Shown: positions 1-7,472, counted from the first letter of the stretch. The stretch: 27,755 nucleotides of DNA from Colimorpha sp964483145 (GCA_964483145.1 CAZAAK010000022.1:1-27755), one strand, 5' to 3'. Notes: generated by a model not told the origin, from the letters alone. Program-made: numbers and translations.

Positions 1-117
1 CCTGTGTCGGACTTTTTGCCACCGCGGGGCTCTGATACTTTGGCGGGACTTTGCTGGTGCGCAAACATAGGGGAGAAGATGAAATTTATCGTAATCTTTA
101 GGGCAATTTGCCCGCAC

Positions 118-259
118 GAAGCAACATATGAAGTAACATTGGAGGAAACTTACGCGCATGAAGTAACATTTGTGGCCAGTCGGCCACCGAAATAACATTG
201 TGGGCCAGATGCCTGCATGAAGTAACATTGTGGGCCAATTGCCCGTGCGAGAAGTCCCC
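118..259. repeat. 30-bp tandem repeat block (about 4-5 units)
   Basis: The core GAAGTAACATT starts at 130, 160 and 219, with GAAATAACATT at 189 and a decayed GAAGCAACAT at 118. The next expected unit, at 249, has decayed. Spacing is 30, 29, 30 and 30 bases. Between the cores the sequence varies but several units keep a short self-complementary segment: GGGCAATTTGCCC at 101-113, GTGGCC/GGCCAC at 172-187 and GGGC..GCCC at about 202-244. The 30-bp period is a multiple of three and both strands have short open frames across it, but neither looks like a recognisable protein. It may be a VNTR, a structured RNA or a binding-site array. Confidence 0.8.
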
Positions 260-368
260 AGCGCAGAGTGTGGGCCCGCCGTAAGGGTTGGTGACGGCCG
301 ACCACGGGCCGATGTAAGCTTTCGGCAACTAGGCTGCAACCAGCCCGAAGGAAAGGCGTAACCTCTCT

Positions 369-538
369 GTGAGGTATGGGAAGGGTCGCTTTTTTGTTTA
401 CCGTTTGTTTACCTTTCTTTTACCGTTTGTTTACCTAACCTAAATAAAAGGTAAATAAAAGGTAAAAGAAACCTAAGTAAAAGGTAAACAAAAAAGCGAC
501 CTTACCCTTACCTTACCCTTACCTTACCCATGCCTCAC
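369..538. repeat. Long inverted array with 11-bp period, copy 1
   Basis: Perfect 19-bp arms GGTCGCTTTTTTGTTTACC (384-402) and its complement (483-501) enclose arrays of 11-bp units. TTTACC occurs at 397, 408, 419 and 430. The complementary GGTAAA occurs at 450, 461 and 483, with degenerate units at 439 and 472 in the same register. The unit TTTCTTTTACC is perfectly complementary across the arms. An outer arm, GTGAGGTATGGGAAGG (369-384), pairs nearly perfectly with 522-538, but the 11-bp repeats of 499-529 interrupt the stem. RNA from either strand could fold into a long stem. A related copy lies at 15273-15399. No ORF spans it. It is far longer than an ordinary terminator. Confidence 0.85.
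499..529. repeat. 11-bp tandem repeat ACCTTACCCTT (2.8 copies)
   Basis: ACCTTACCCTT starts at 499 and 510, and ACCTTACCC at 521. It lies directly against the right arm of the inverted array and has the same 11-bp period, so it probably arose by the same slippage or duplication process. Confidence 0.8.
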
Positions 539-540
539 CT

Positions 541-906
541 ACATCTCACCGATACCCCGCCCACACCCCACCTAGGCTTTGCGGCCCTTTGCCAGGAGGA
601 GGTATATTGCTGGAAAAGCATTGCTTTGTTGTTATTGCTGCTCGGTAAAGCTTTTTTTCGATTCGGCAATAATGCTCAGTGGTAAGCCTACATACTTGAA
701 CTTAGGGAACGCTAGTGGGCGCAGGGGGATGGGGAATTTGGGGAATACAGAATGGGGTCTGAGAGTTTTTGGAGGGAGGAATTGGATGATACTTCCTCTA
801 TCATCGCACATGGTGGAACAGTACAAGGGTGGTGTTCGAAAATAGCTTATACGAATGATACAAATATTTGATAATCAACACATCCATGCAAATTCGGGTT
901 ACAAAA
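541..906. other. Stretch without a supported gene
   Basis: A C-rich tract continues to about 575 and is followed by mixed sequence. An 88-codon open frame covers 579-845, but it is rich in Cys, Gly and Arg, resembles no family I know and has no promoter element, so I do not call it. A perfect 10-bp palindrome, CAAATATTTG, sits at 861-870. Nothing else is recognisable. Confidence 0.5.
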
Positions 907-1011
907 ATGAACTTTGAGGAGAAAAAGACCAAAAAAACAAAGATTTTGGAGGATTTGAAGGTAGTTTTGCGGAGCTTCAAGCAGGCGGAAGAAAAAAATG
1001 AGGTTTTTTAA
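907..1011 (+). CDS. Possible small charged protein (34 aa)
   Basis: An ATG at 907 opens a 34-codon frame ending in TAA at 1009-1011. The product is Lys/Glu-rich and predicted helical, with the core KILEDLKVVLRSFKQAEE. I do not recognise it with certainty. It loosely resembles the N-terminal helix of small Bacteroidetes antitoxin-like proteins (pattern LxDLKxALxExKxxxxGK), but it stops before the longer C-terminal part of such proteins and no toxin gene lies beside it. No TAnnTTTG element is clear upstream. It may be a real small protein, a truncated antitoxin remnant, or chance in A-rich DNA. Confidence 0.3.
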   Translation: MNFEEKKTKKTKILEDLKVVLRSFKQAEEKNEVF

Positions 1012-1062
1012 TACCTGATTTTCAGGACATAATAGATAATATTGAAAAAAAAGAATTTTTTA

Positions 1063-1093
1063 TTTGTGGAATCAAAAAAAAGTCGTACTTTTG
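1063..1093 (+). promoter_or_regulatory. Promoter of tRNA-Asp
   Basis: TTTG at 1063-1066, then 19 bases, then TACTTTTG at 1086-1093. This matches the Bacteroidetes sigma-ABfr consensus TTTG-N19-TAnnTTTG exactly. It lies about 50 bases upstream of the mature tRNA. Confidence 0.8.
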
Positions 1094-1144
1094 CAACCGC
1101 ATTTGAGAAACAAAGAGAGTTCTTATACAATCGATAGTGTGAAT

Positions 1145-1222
1145 GGTCCGGTAGTTCAGTTTGGTTAGAATACATGCCTGTCACGCATGGGGTCGCGAGT
1201 TCGAGTCTCGTCCGGACCGCCA
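1145..1222 (+). tRNA. tRNA-Asp (anticodon GTC)
   Basis: Acceptor arms GGTCCGG (1145-1151) and CCGGACC (1212-1218) pair perfectly, with discriminator G1219. The anticodon stem CATGC/GCATG (1173-1177 and 1185-1189) encloses the loop CTGTCAC with anticodon GTC at 1180-1182. The T-arm GCGAG-TTCGAGT-CTCGT is intact. The next bases, 1220-1222, are CCA, so the 3' end may be encoded. A promoter precedes it and an intrinsic terminator follows, so it is a single-gene unit. Confidence 0.97.
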
Positions 1223-1223
1223 A

Positions 1224-1268
1224 ACAAAAAAAAGAGAGTCCCACGAAATGTTGGGGACTCTTTTTTTT
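1224..1268 (+). terminator. Intrinsic terminator after tRNA-Asp
   Basis: AGAGTCCC (1235-1242) pairs with GGGACTCT (1254-1261) around an 11-base loop. It is followed by a run of T and preceded by a run of A. The flanking A and T runs could make it work in both directions. Confidence 0.85.
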
Positions 1269-1334
1269 GCCGCATATTCCAAAGGAATGGAGCAAGTAGA
1301 TAGCGATACAGCCTCCTGCCCTTTCTAATGCCTC

Positions 1335-1724
1335 GGGGCTGACCGGTTTTGACAGCAAGGAGGGGGATTTGTAAGCATGCAGGCTCACGCATCAGCAGCC
1401 TTGACAACCGATGCAAAAAGATAATTGGCGAGAATAACTACGCTCTTGCTGCATAACTGAAGTATAGTAGGTTAGCTTAATCCCCGCAACAGTTGCAGGG
1501 ACAAGACATCTCCCACCGACCTAGCCCGTCGGTCGGTGACTAGGAGGTGCTCATGAGCACGGGATAGTCGAGGGTTAGCCTCGTGCCACCGATGAAATTT
1601 TAGAGGCTACGGAATGCCTTGGGTGTCCGCGTCCGGAGCATTCCCGACAAACAAACACGGAATAAGCATGTAGAAAGCACATCTGTCACTTGTTTGGACG
1701 AGGGTTCGACTCCCTCCAGCTCCA
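1335..1724 (+). ncRNA. ssrA: tmRNA (transfer-messenger RNA)
   Basis: tmRNA rescues stalled ribosomes by trans-translation together with SmpB. The 5' end GGGGCTGACC (from 1335) and the 3' segment CAGCTCC (1717-1723) form the tRNA-like acceptor stem with one G-U pair. The T-arm GAGGGTTCGACTCCCTC precedes it at 1700-1716. The 3' CCA is not fully encoded, as A1724 is followed by CA. The middle holds the tag reading frame and pseudoknot-like GC stems such as the ACCGAC...GTCGGT arms near 1516-1537. Length is about 390 nt, normal for a one-piece tmRNA. I see no exact TAnnTTTG just upstream. Confidence 0.97.
1427..1456 (+). other. tmRNA proteolysis tag frame (GENNYALAA)
   Basis: Codons GGC GAG AAT AAC TAC GCT CTT GCT GCA TAA encode GENNYALAA and a stop. 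From knowledge of the family, this is the form of tag found in Bacteroidetes such as Porphyromonas. The ALAA end is the signal read by ClpXP-type proteases. Confidence 0.95.
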
Positions 1725-1733
1725 CAAAAAAAA

Positions 1734-1765
1734 AGCGCTGTCGCATTTCGCATCAGCTCTTGTTT
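1734..1765 (+). terminator. Possible terminator of tmRNA
   Basis: AGCGCTG (1734-1740) pairs with CAGCTCT (1754-1760) with one mismatch and is followed by TGTTT. The hairpin is weak and the T run short, so this is tentative. Confidence 0.35.
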
Positions 1766-1799
1766 CACTTGGTCGTATTGTTGTCAACAGAATAGCAGA

Positions 1800-1836
1800 G
1801 AAAAGTTTTCCGTTTGGAAAACTTTTCGTACTTTTG
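1800..1836 (+). promoter_or_regulatory. Promoter of the S9 peptidase with overlapping inverted repeat
   Basis: TACTTTTG at 1829-1836 is an exact -7 element. The -33 position (1806-1809) reads TTTT rather than TTTG. A perfect 12-bp inverted repeat, GAAAAGTTTTCC (1800-1811) and GGAAAACTTTTC (1816-1827), covers the -33 position and reaches two bases short of the -7 element. This placement suits an operator. The repeat could also be part of a terminator for the upstream tmRNA, but the T run is only four bases. The predicted leader to the ATG at 1932 is about 90 nt. Confidence 0.6.
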
Positions 1837-1931
1837 CATCACCAGAAAACACAATACTAGTACGCGAAACGCTGAACTCGACCTACAGCAAGTGTTGGAA
1901 GGTAAATTCTTCAAACCTATATTATATTGAT

Positions 1932-4388
1932 ATGAAAGCATTTGTTATCACCACATTGGCTCTACTAACAACAGTAGCAATGGCGCAACCCATGAAGGTG
2001 GAGCGAGCACACCACTGCGGCCCGTATCGGATTCAACAACCGATGATAATCGACAGCGTGGACGCTACCCAAAAAAAGTACGACAGAGCAATGCTGCTAG
2101 AAACTACATTGCCTACAGAGACATTATGGGGAGCCCCAATAATAGAACTCTCTTCAGCCCCTCTCTTGTCAGACTCCACCGTGGCAGAGTTGTATATGGC
2201 AGGTTTCGATTTCAGTGTGCGAGGCTACGCCAAAGTGACCGTAAAAGTGAAAGGTCCAAAACACTATAAGGTGTTGGTTAACGACAAAGAAACCAACGGC
2301 GAACAAGGTTATCCGCCGGGACAATATCGCGTAGCCGTTCGTTACATGGCTGACACCGCGGCCCTAGAGGTGGAGCTAGCTACCCAAGACAGCACTAGAA
2401 TATTGCTGCAATGCACACCCGAAGGCTGCAAACGGCCATTTTCTCTAGCCGACAATATGGAGTTGCGCCACTATGCAGGCGTGAGTCTTTCTGCCAGCGG
2501 AAGATATGCCCGCGTGGGCAAAAGTTGGTTCAACCCAGATGGCACGACACATTATGAGGCGACCGTAATAGAGCTTTCGTCGGGCAAGGAGATGGCCGCG
2601 CGCGACTTCTACCAGTGGATGCCCCAAAGTGAAAAGTATCTCTCCATACGCAAGGAGGACGGCAAGCGCAACCTCTATGCCGTAGATATGGTCACAAGCC
2701 ATAGTACTCGTCTCTATAGTGACCTGCCGGAAGGAACCATTTACATGTCACCTGCTGAAGACTACATAATTGTAAGCGAAGAGGTAAAGGGCCCTGAGAA
2801 AGAAAAAGGCGTTTACGAAATTCTGGAGCCCGACGACCGTCAACCTGGCTTCCGTAACCGCAGCAGACTCTCCAAGATAGATCTTGCCACCGGAGTGAGG
2901 CAACCTTTGACCTACGGCAACAAGAACGTGTGGCTCTACGACCTTTCTAGCGACGGCCGCTACATGGTTTTTGGCATCAGCCGCTACCGCCTAACCAAAC
3001 GCCCTACCACCTTGGTTACCGTCTGCCGCATGGATTTGCAAACTTTGGACGTAGACACCCTAATACGAGAAGACGGATTCCTAAGCGGGATAGACTTTAT
3101 ACCCGGTACCAACAAACTGCTAGTTACCGCAGGTGCCGAAGCGTTCAATCGTATTGGTTGCACATTGCCTGAAGAATTAACCCCCAACGAGTTTGAATAT
3201 CAACTCTTTCTATTAGATGGGAGCAGCAAGGATGTAAAACCACTGACACGCAATTTCGACCCTTCCATCAAAAATGTGATGCTATCCAACAACGGACTTT
3301 GCTTTATTGTGGCAGAGAACAAGGATTCGGTGAGTCTCTACCAACTGAATCTCAATAGCTATCATATCAATAAAATCGAACAGCCTTGCGAAGTAATTTC
3401 CTCCGCTACATTAGCCTCTGCAGGTAGCACCCTACTCTACTACGGTAGCGGTGCCTGCACAAGCGACCGACTTTACCAACTGACTGTAGGCCGGAAAGGA
3501 CACCTAGACATCAAGGAAATCGACAACATCAATGCCGAACGGATGGCACAAATAGACCTTGGCACATGCGAAGGGTATCAGTTTATGAGCAAAAAAGGCT
3601 ATCCCATCTCAGGGCACTACTACCTGCCTGCCCATTTCGATAAAAGCAATAAATATCCTGTCATCGTGCATTACTACGGCGGTTGTAGTCCCACCGCCCG
3701 ACGCTTTGGCGGTGGCAGTCACTATCCGGCACACTATTGGAACGCCAATGGCTATATCGTATTGGTAATCAACCCTGGTGGGGCCTCAGGCTTTGGTCAG
3801 GCATGGGGCGCACGCCATGTGAACACTATGGGCGAAGGCATTGCCGAAGACATCATTGAGGCAACAGAATGGTTTGCACGCAACCCATGGGTAAACAAAG
3901 AGAAAATTGGTTGTGTAAGCGCCTCCTACGGAGGATTTATGACTCAATTGCTACTGACTAAAACTGACCTCTACGCCACAGGCATCAGCCATGCCGGTAT
4001 CTCAGACCATACTAGCTATTGGGGGGAAGGCTATTGGGGCTACAGCTATAGCGAAGTGAGCGCAGCAAACTCCTATCCCTGGACACGCAAAGACTTGTAT
4101 GTGGATCGGTCGCCGCTTTACAATGCCAACAAAATCCACAAGCCACTGCTCTTTACCCACGGCACCAAGGACACCAATGTACCTATCGGAGAGTCGATTC
4201 AAATGTACACCGCGCTGAAACTGTTGGGCGTACCCACCGCCTTTGTGATGGTGGAAGGTGAGGACCACGGCATCATGGACTACACCAAACGGCAACAGTG
4301 GATAAACACCATGGTTGCGTGGTTCAACCGTTGGCTACAGGACGACCCAACCTGGTGGGATGCAATCTACACACCAAAGTCATTGTGA
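1932..4388 (+). CDS. S9 family exported serine peptidase (prolyl oligopeptidase / DPP4 type)
   Basis: Serine exopeptidase or oligopeptidase expected in the periplasm, cutting short peptides. It has an N-terminal signal peptide (Lys2, then a hydrophobic run ending VAMAQP at about residue 20), a beta-propeller-like region at about 150-540 and a C-terminal alpha/beta hydrolase domain at about 550-805. The likely triad is Ser665 (in SASYGGF), Asp747 (in HGTKDTNVP) and His779 (in GEDHGIMDY), with normal S9 spacing and 818 residues in all. The nucleophile elbow reads S-A-S-Y-G-G, whereas most S9 enzymes have Gly at the first position. Family membership is firm. The exact cleavage preference (DPP4, acyl-peptide hydrolase or other) cannot be set from sequence alone. 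It is convergent with the S46 peptidase. Confidence 0.9.
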   Translation: MKAFVITTLALLTTVAMAQPMKVERAHHCGPYRIQQPMIIDSVDATQKKYDRAMLLETTLPTETLWGAPIIELSSAPLLSDSTVAELYMAGFDFSVRGYAKVTVKVKGPKHYKVLVNDKETNGEQGYPPGQYRVAVRYMADTAALEVELATQDSTRILLQCTPEGCKRPFSLADNMELRHYAGVSLSASGRYARVGKSWFNPDGTTHYEATVIELSSGKEMAARDFYQWMPQSEKYLSIRKEDGKRNLYAVDMVTSHSTRLYSDLPEGTIYMSPAEDYIIVSEEVKGPEKEKGVYEILEPDDRQPGFRNRSRLSKIDLATGVRQPLTYGNKNVWLYDLSSDGRYMVFGISRYRLTKRPTTLVTVCRMDLQTLDVDTLIREDGFLSGIDFIPGTNKLLVTAGAEAFNRIGCTLPEELTPNEFEYQLFLLDGSSKDVKPLTRNFDPSIKNVMLSNNGLCFIVAENKDSVSLYQLNLNSYHINKIEQPCEVISSATLASAGSTLLYYGSGACTSDRLYQLTVGRKGHLDIKEIDNINAERMAQIDLGTCEGYQFMSKKGYPISGHYYLPAHFDKSNKYPVIVHYYGGCSPTARRFGGGSHYPAHYWNANGYIVLVINPGGASGFGQAWGARHVNTMGEGIAEDIIEATEWFARNPWVNKEKIGCVSASYGGFMTQLLLTKTDLYATGISHAGISDHTSYWGEGYWGYSYSEVSAANSYPWTRKDLYVDRSPLYNANKIHKPLLFTHGTKDTNVPIGESIQMYTALKLLGVPTAFVMVEGEDHGIMDYTKRQQWINTMVAWFNRWLQDDPTWWDAIYTPKSL

Positions 4389-4410
4389 GCATCTCACCAA
4401 AAACGTTGCA

Positions 4411-4447
4411 ATAGGAAAGGGTCGCCCGACGGGTGACCCTTTCCTAT
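4411..4447. terminator. Bidirectional terminator between the two peptidase genes
   Basis: ATAGGAAAGGGTC (4411-4423) and GACCCTTTCCTAT (4435-4447) pair perfectly. Further pairs inside (G-T, C-G, C-G, C-G) extend the stem to 17 bp with a 3-base loop. It lies between two convergent genes, 23 bases from the plus-strand stop and 34 from the minus-strand stop. No long T run follows. Confidence 0.8.
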
Positions 4448-4481
4448 TCAATATTTCTGGAGAGGCCTTATACCTAACTCG

Positions 4482-6668
4482 CTACTTAACAATAGTTATC
4501 TCATCTATAAGGTTTTGGGCACCTGCAAATTTGTCGATAACCCAAAGCATGTAGCGAACATCGAGGCAGATGCAACGCTGTAGGTTCTCCTCGAAATCAA
4601 TATCCCCCGACATAGCTTCGCTGTTGCCATCAAAGGCAAGTCCAATTAAATTTCCGTTGGCGTCCATAACGGGGCTTCCACTATTGCCGCCAGTGATGTC
4701 ATTGGTTGTAATAAAGCAAGTGGGCAACTCGCCATTGGTGTTGGCATACTGACCAAAATCCTTGGCTTGGTAGAGTTCCTTAAGACGAGCGGGAACTTCA
4801 AATTCACCCCCCACCGGGCCTTCCTTCTCAATAACGCCATCGATGGTGGTGAAGTAGTCGTAAGACACTGCATTGCGAGGTCTGTAGGACTTGACGTTAC
4901 CGTAAGTCAGGCGGATGGTACTGTTGGCATCGGGAGCCATCAGTTTCTTGCCATCATTCATGCGAAGAATGCCATCAACAAAATCGCGCTTACCCCGGTT
5001 AAGGCCATCTACATTACCTTGCGGCACATTCTTGTTGATGGCAACATAAGCCTCGTAGATAGCTTTACCGGCTTGATAGATACCATCCTTTTCGATAGTC
5101 TTGAGCTTGGGATTCCTCATGAACTTGCTAAAAGTCTCCTGATCGCGGAAGATGGATTTGTCGACGAGTGTCTCGGCATATTTGGTCCAGTTGCCTTTGA
5201 ACTTTTGGTTGGCCTCATTGAGAAATTCGGGGATATAATCTTTGTTCATGTGCTCATACACATACTGATAGAGAGCAGCTATGAGCTTTTTCTCGGTGTC
5301 TACATCATAGTCCTTATAGAAAGATTCCATGCTGGTGGAGAGGTTTGTGTAGATTCCCTGTATGTGGGAGGGGTCTCCTGCGAAGCGCTCATTGGCGACC
5401 AAAATGGTACGTCCGGCACGGAAACCTTGCCAAGGCAACTCGGGGCCAGAAAGCAAACCCTCAACGACATATTGACTAGCCTCCTCATAAGTAGCACGCA
5501 CGGCGTACCCGTCCTGAATAAGGCCCAAGGCTCTAGAATACTTTAGGTCATGACCTTTGGCCCACTCGCGATATTCGTTCTCTATCCCTCTCTTGACAGA
5601 CATGATGTCGAGTTTCTTGAGGGCGATATTGGCCTCGTGAGCATTCTTCCAATAGTTGGAACAAGAAGCATATTTTGAAGCATATTTGATGCGAGTTGCC
5701 TGGCTGGCAGCCATCTGTTCACGGAGAACACCAATTTTGACGCTTCGAATTTCATAAACGAGCTTGTTTGTGATGTTCATAGTCTCTTCCAGACCGTAGG
5801 AAGTAAGAAACCGATCCGTTGTACCGGGGAAACCCATCACCATGGCAAAATCGCCGTCTTGGATGCCCTTGATACTGACGGGTAGATGGTGCTTGGGCTT
5901 CAGAGGAACGTTCTGTTGTGCATAGGATGCTGGGCTACCATCAGGGGCAGTATAGATGCGGAAAAGGGAAAAGTCGCAGGTGTGACGGGGCCACATCCAG
6001 TTGTCTGTGTCACCACCAAATTTACCCATGCTAGAAGGAGGGGCTCCAACAAGACGGACATCTTTGTAGATGCGATGAATAAAGAGGAAAAACTGATTGC
6101 CGTTGAACATAGGGCGCACGCTGGCTTCGCAATCGGGATTCGCAGCTTTACCCTTGGCAACAAGCTCTTCGCTAATTTTATCGATAGCTTCAGCACGTGC
6201 CTCTTCAGTCATATCGTCATTGACAGTGGCAAGCACCTGATCGGTAACATCGTCAACACGCACGAGAATCGAAGCGGTGAGCCCAGGATTGGGAAGCTCT
6301 TGATCTTTGCTGTAAGCCCAAAAACCATCGCGAAGATAATCGTGAGCAACGGTTGAATGCTCCTGAAGTTTGCCGTAACCACAGTGGTGGTTAGTGCTAA
6401 CAAGACCCTGATCAGAGATAATCTCGCCAGTGCAGAAGTGCCAGAAGTAGCGACCATCGTTACCAAGGCCGACAACAGCATCCTTGATGCAGCTCTGATT
6501 GATGCTGTAGATGTCCTCCGGAGTGAGTTTGAAACCGGCTTTCTGCATGTCGGCATAGTTCTTTCCGATGAGGTTGAGAAGCCACATGCCCTCGTCTGCA
6601 CGCAAGACCCCAGGAAGGGCAACGAGCAACGCAAGCACGATAATTGTTCTAGTAAAGTGTTTCTTCAT
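4482..6668 (-). CDS. S46 family dipeptidyl-peptidase, DPP7-type
   Basis: Releases dipeptides from the N-terminus of peptides in the periplasm, feeding amino-acid use. It is 728 residues with a signal peptide (residues 1-24, ending LRADEG). The chymotrypsin-like triad is His95 (in STNHHCGYG), Asp232 (in CDFSLF, after DNWMWPRH) and Ser663 (in GGNSGSPV). Residue 681, 18 after the serine, is Gly (AFDGN). In Porphyromonas DPP11 the equivalent Arg673 selects Asp/Glu at P1, while Gly there marks the DPP7 type that prefers hydrophobic residues. DPP7-like specificity is therefore the inference. The gene has its own consensus promoter and ends against the shared terminator. Confidence 0.95.
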   Translation of the reverse strand: MKKHFTRTIIVLALLVALPGVLRADEGMWLLNLIGKNYADMQKAGFKLTPEDIYSINQSCIKDAVVGLGNDGRYFWHFCTGEIISDQGLVSTNHHCGYGKLQEHSTVAHDYLRDGFWAYSKDQELPNPGLTASILVRVDDVTDQVLATVNDDMTEEARAEAIDKISEELVAKGKAANPDCEASVRPMFNGNQFFLFIHRIYKDVRLVGAPPSSMGKFGGDTDNWMWPRHTCDFSLFRIYTAPDGSPASYAQQNVPLKPKHHLPVSIKGIQDGDFAMVMGFPGTTDRFLTSYGLEETMNITNKLVYEIRSVKIGVLREQMAASQATRIKYASKYASCSNYWKNAHEANIALKKLDIMSVKRGIENEYREWAKGHDLKYSRALGLIQDGYAVRATYEEASQYVVEGLLSGPELPWQGFRAGRTILVANERFAGDPSHIQGIYTNLSTSMESFYKDYDVDTEKKLIAALYQYVYEHMNKDYIPEFLNEANQKFKGNWTKYAETLVDKSIFRDQETFSKFMRNPKLKTIEKDGIYQAGKAIYEAYVAINKNVPQGNVDGLNRGKRDFVDGILRMNDGKKLMAPDANSTIRLTYGNVKSYRPRNAVSYDYFTTIDGVIEKEGPVGGEFEVPARLKELYQAKDFGQYANTNGELPTCFITTNDITGGNSGSPVMDANGNLIGLAFDGNSEAMSGDIDFEENLQRCICLDVRYMLWVIDKFAGAQNLIDEITIVK

Positions 6669-6728
6669 TTTTATATACTGTTAGTTACTAATAAATTCAC
6701 GACTGTAATACAACCGACAACAGTAGTG

Positions 6729-6759
6729 CAAAAGTACGATATTTTGACAAAATGACAAA
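6729..6759 (-). promoter_or_regulatory. Promoter of the S46 peptidase
   Basis: On the minus strand, TTTG (6759-6756), 19 bases, then TACTTTTG (6736-6729) is an exact Bacteroidetes promoter. It predicts a leader of about 55 nt before the ATG at 6668. Confidence 0.8.
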
Positions 6760-6929
6760 CTTTTAGCAAAGAAATCTCCACTTCGCTCACCTCGCTGATA
6801 CCACAAAAAGCAACACACATAGCATTGACATAGTCATGCCTTAATAACCAAGCGGGTAAAGACAAGTCTGTGGACCTGGCAAGGCATTAATGCATATGGC
6901 TAAGTCAAGGCCGTTCCTAATCCTCCACA

Positions 6930-7472
6930 CTACTGTATGACGATGGGGACATGCCCTGTATAGGGTAAGTAATTCATCAGCAAATCACTCACCCGTAGCC
7001 GAACAAAACCCGTATTGGTTCCATCAGTACAGGATAAAAACTGCGACTCGGCTATCGGTTTGTCAATAACCAACTGTATGCGATGTTCCTTATCACCAAC
7101 CAAAGCCAAAACCGTAGTGGCACCATGAAGCGTGCCCATCATCCCCACAAGATGATCCTCCGAAGCGAACGAAACGCGCGCAATACCCAATGCACCACAG
7201 AAATCCCTTGTCACAAAAGGCTTGTTTGGACTCATAATATAGAGCCAAAAAAGAGTCTGCTGGCGATTGGTAACGAAAACCGTCTTAACGACGGGATTCT
7301 CCAATCTGGCCCCAATAGGAACACAAGCCTCCATGGTAGTGCCGTCATCAGTATCCACACGGAGGAAGGGTATCCTTAGCTGTGTAAGGGTTTCGAAAAT
7401 TGTCTGTTGAATAGGCGACTTATAGCTTTCCGGCACTGTGGCCATGGGTTCACTAATGTAAAAATCAGACAT
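6930..7472 (-). CDS. YbaK/ProX-type aminoacyl-tRNA deacylase
   Basis: Expected to hydrolyse mischarged tRNA in trans, most likely Ala-tRNA(Pro) or Cys-tRNA(Pro), as free-standing relatives of the ProRS editing (INS) domain do. The 180-residue product has the YbaK fold signatures. These are Lys63 in NPVVKTVFV (the conserved lysine), the HGATTVLALVGD segment and DKEHRIQLVIDK in the middle, and the C-terminal block NTGFVRLRVSDLLMNYLPYTGH. The length and C-terminal block match the prolyl-tRNA-synthetase-associated (ProX/PrdX) group better than the shorter YbaK/EbsC proteins. The start ATG at 7472 is clear. A perfect palindrome lies just upstream. Confidence 0.85.
   Translation of the reverse strand: MSDFYISEPMATVPESYKSPIQQTIFETLTQLRIPFLRVDTDDGTTMEACVPIGARLENPVVKTVFVTNRQQTLFWLYIMSPNKPFVTRDFCGALGIARVSFASEDHLVGMMGTLHGATTVLALVGDKEHRIQLVIDKPIAESQFLSCTDGTNTGFVRLRVSDLLMNYLPYTGHVPIVIQ

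Noticed and set aside
118..259. CRISPR array
   Set aside because: The 30-bp units are contiguous tandem copies with no unique spacers of regular length and no cas genes.
369..538. Ordinary intrinsic terminator
   Set aside because: The paired region is over 100 bases with internal 11-bp periodicity, and no gene ends next to it.
579..845. 88-codon frame in the first gene-free stretch
   Set aside because: Low-complexity, Cys/Gly/Arg-rich product, no promoter element and an overlapping open frame on the other strand.
4767..5546. 259-codon plus-strand frame inside the S46 gene
   Set aside because: Wholly antisense to a gene with a complete triad and a consensus promoter; the product resembles no family.
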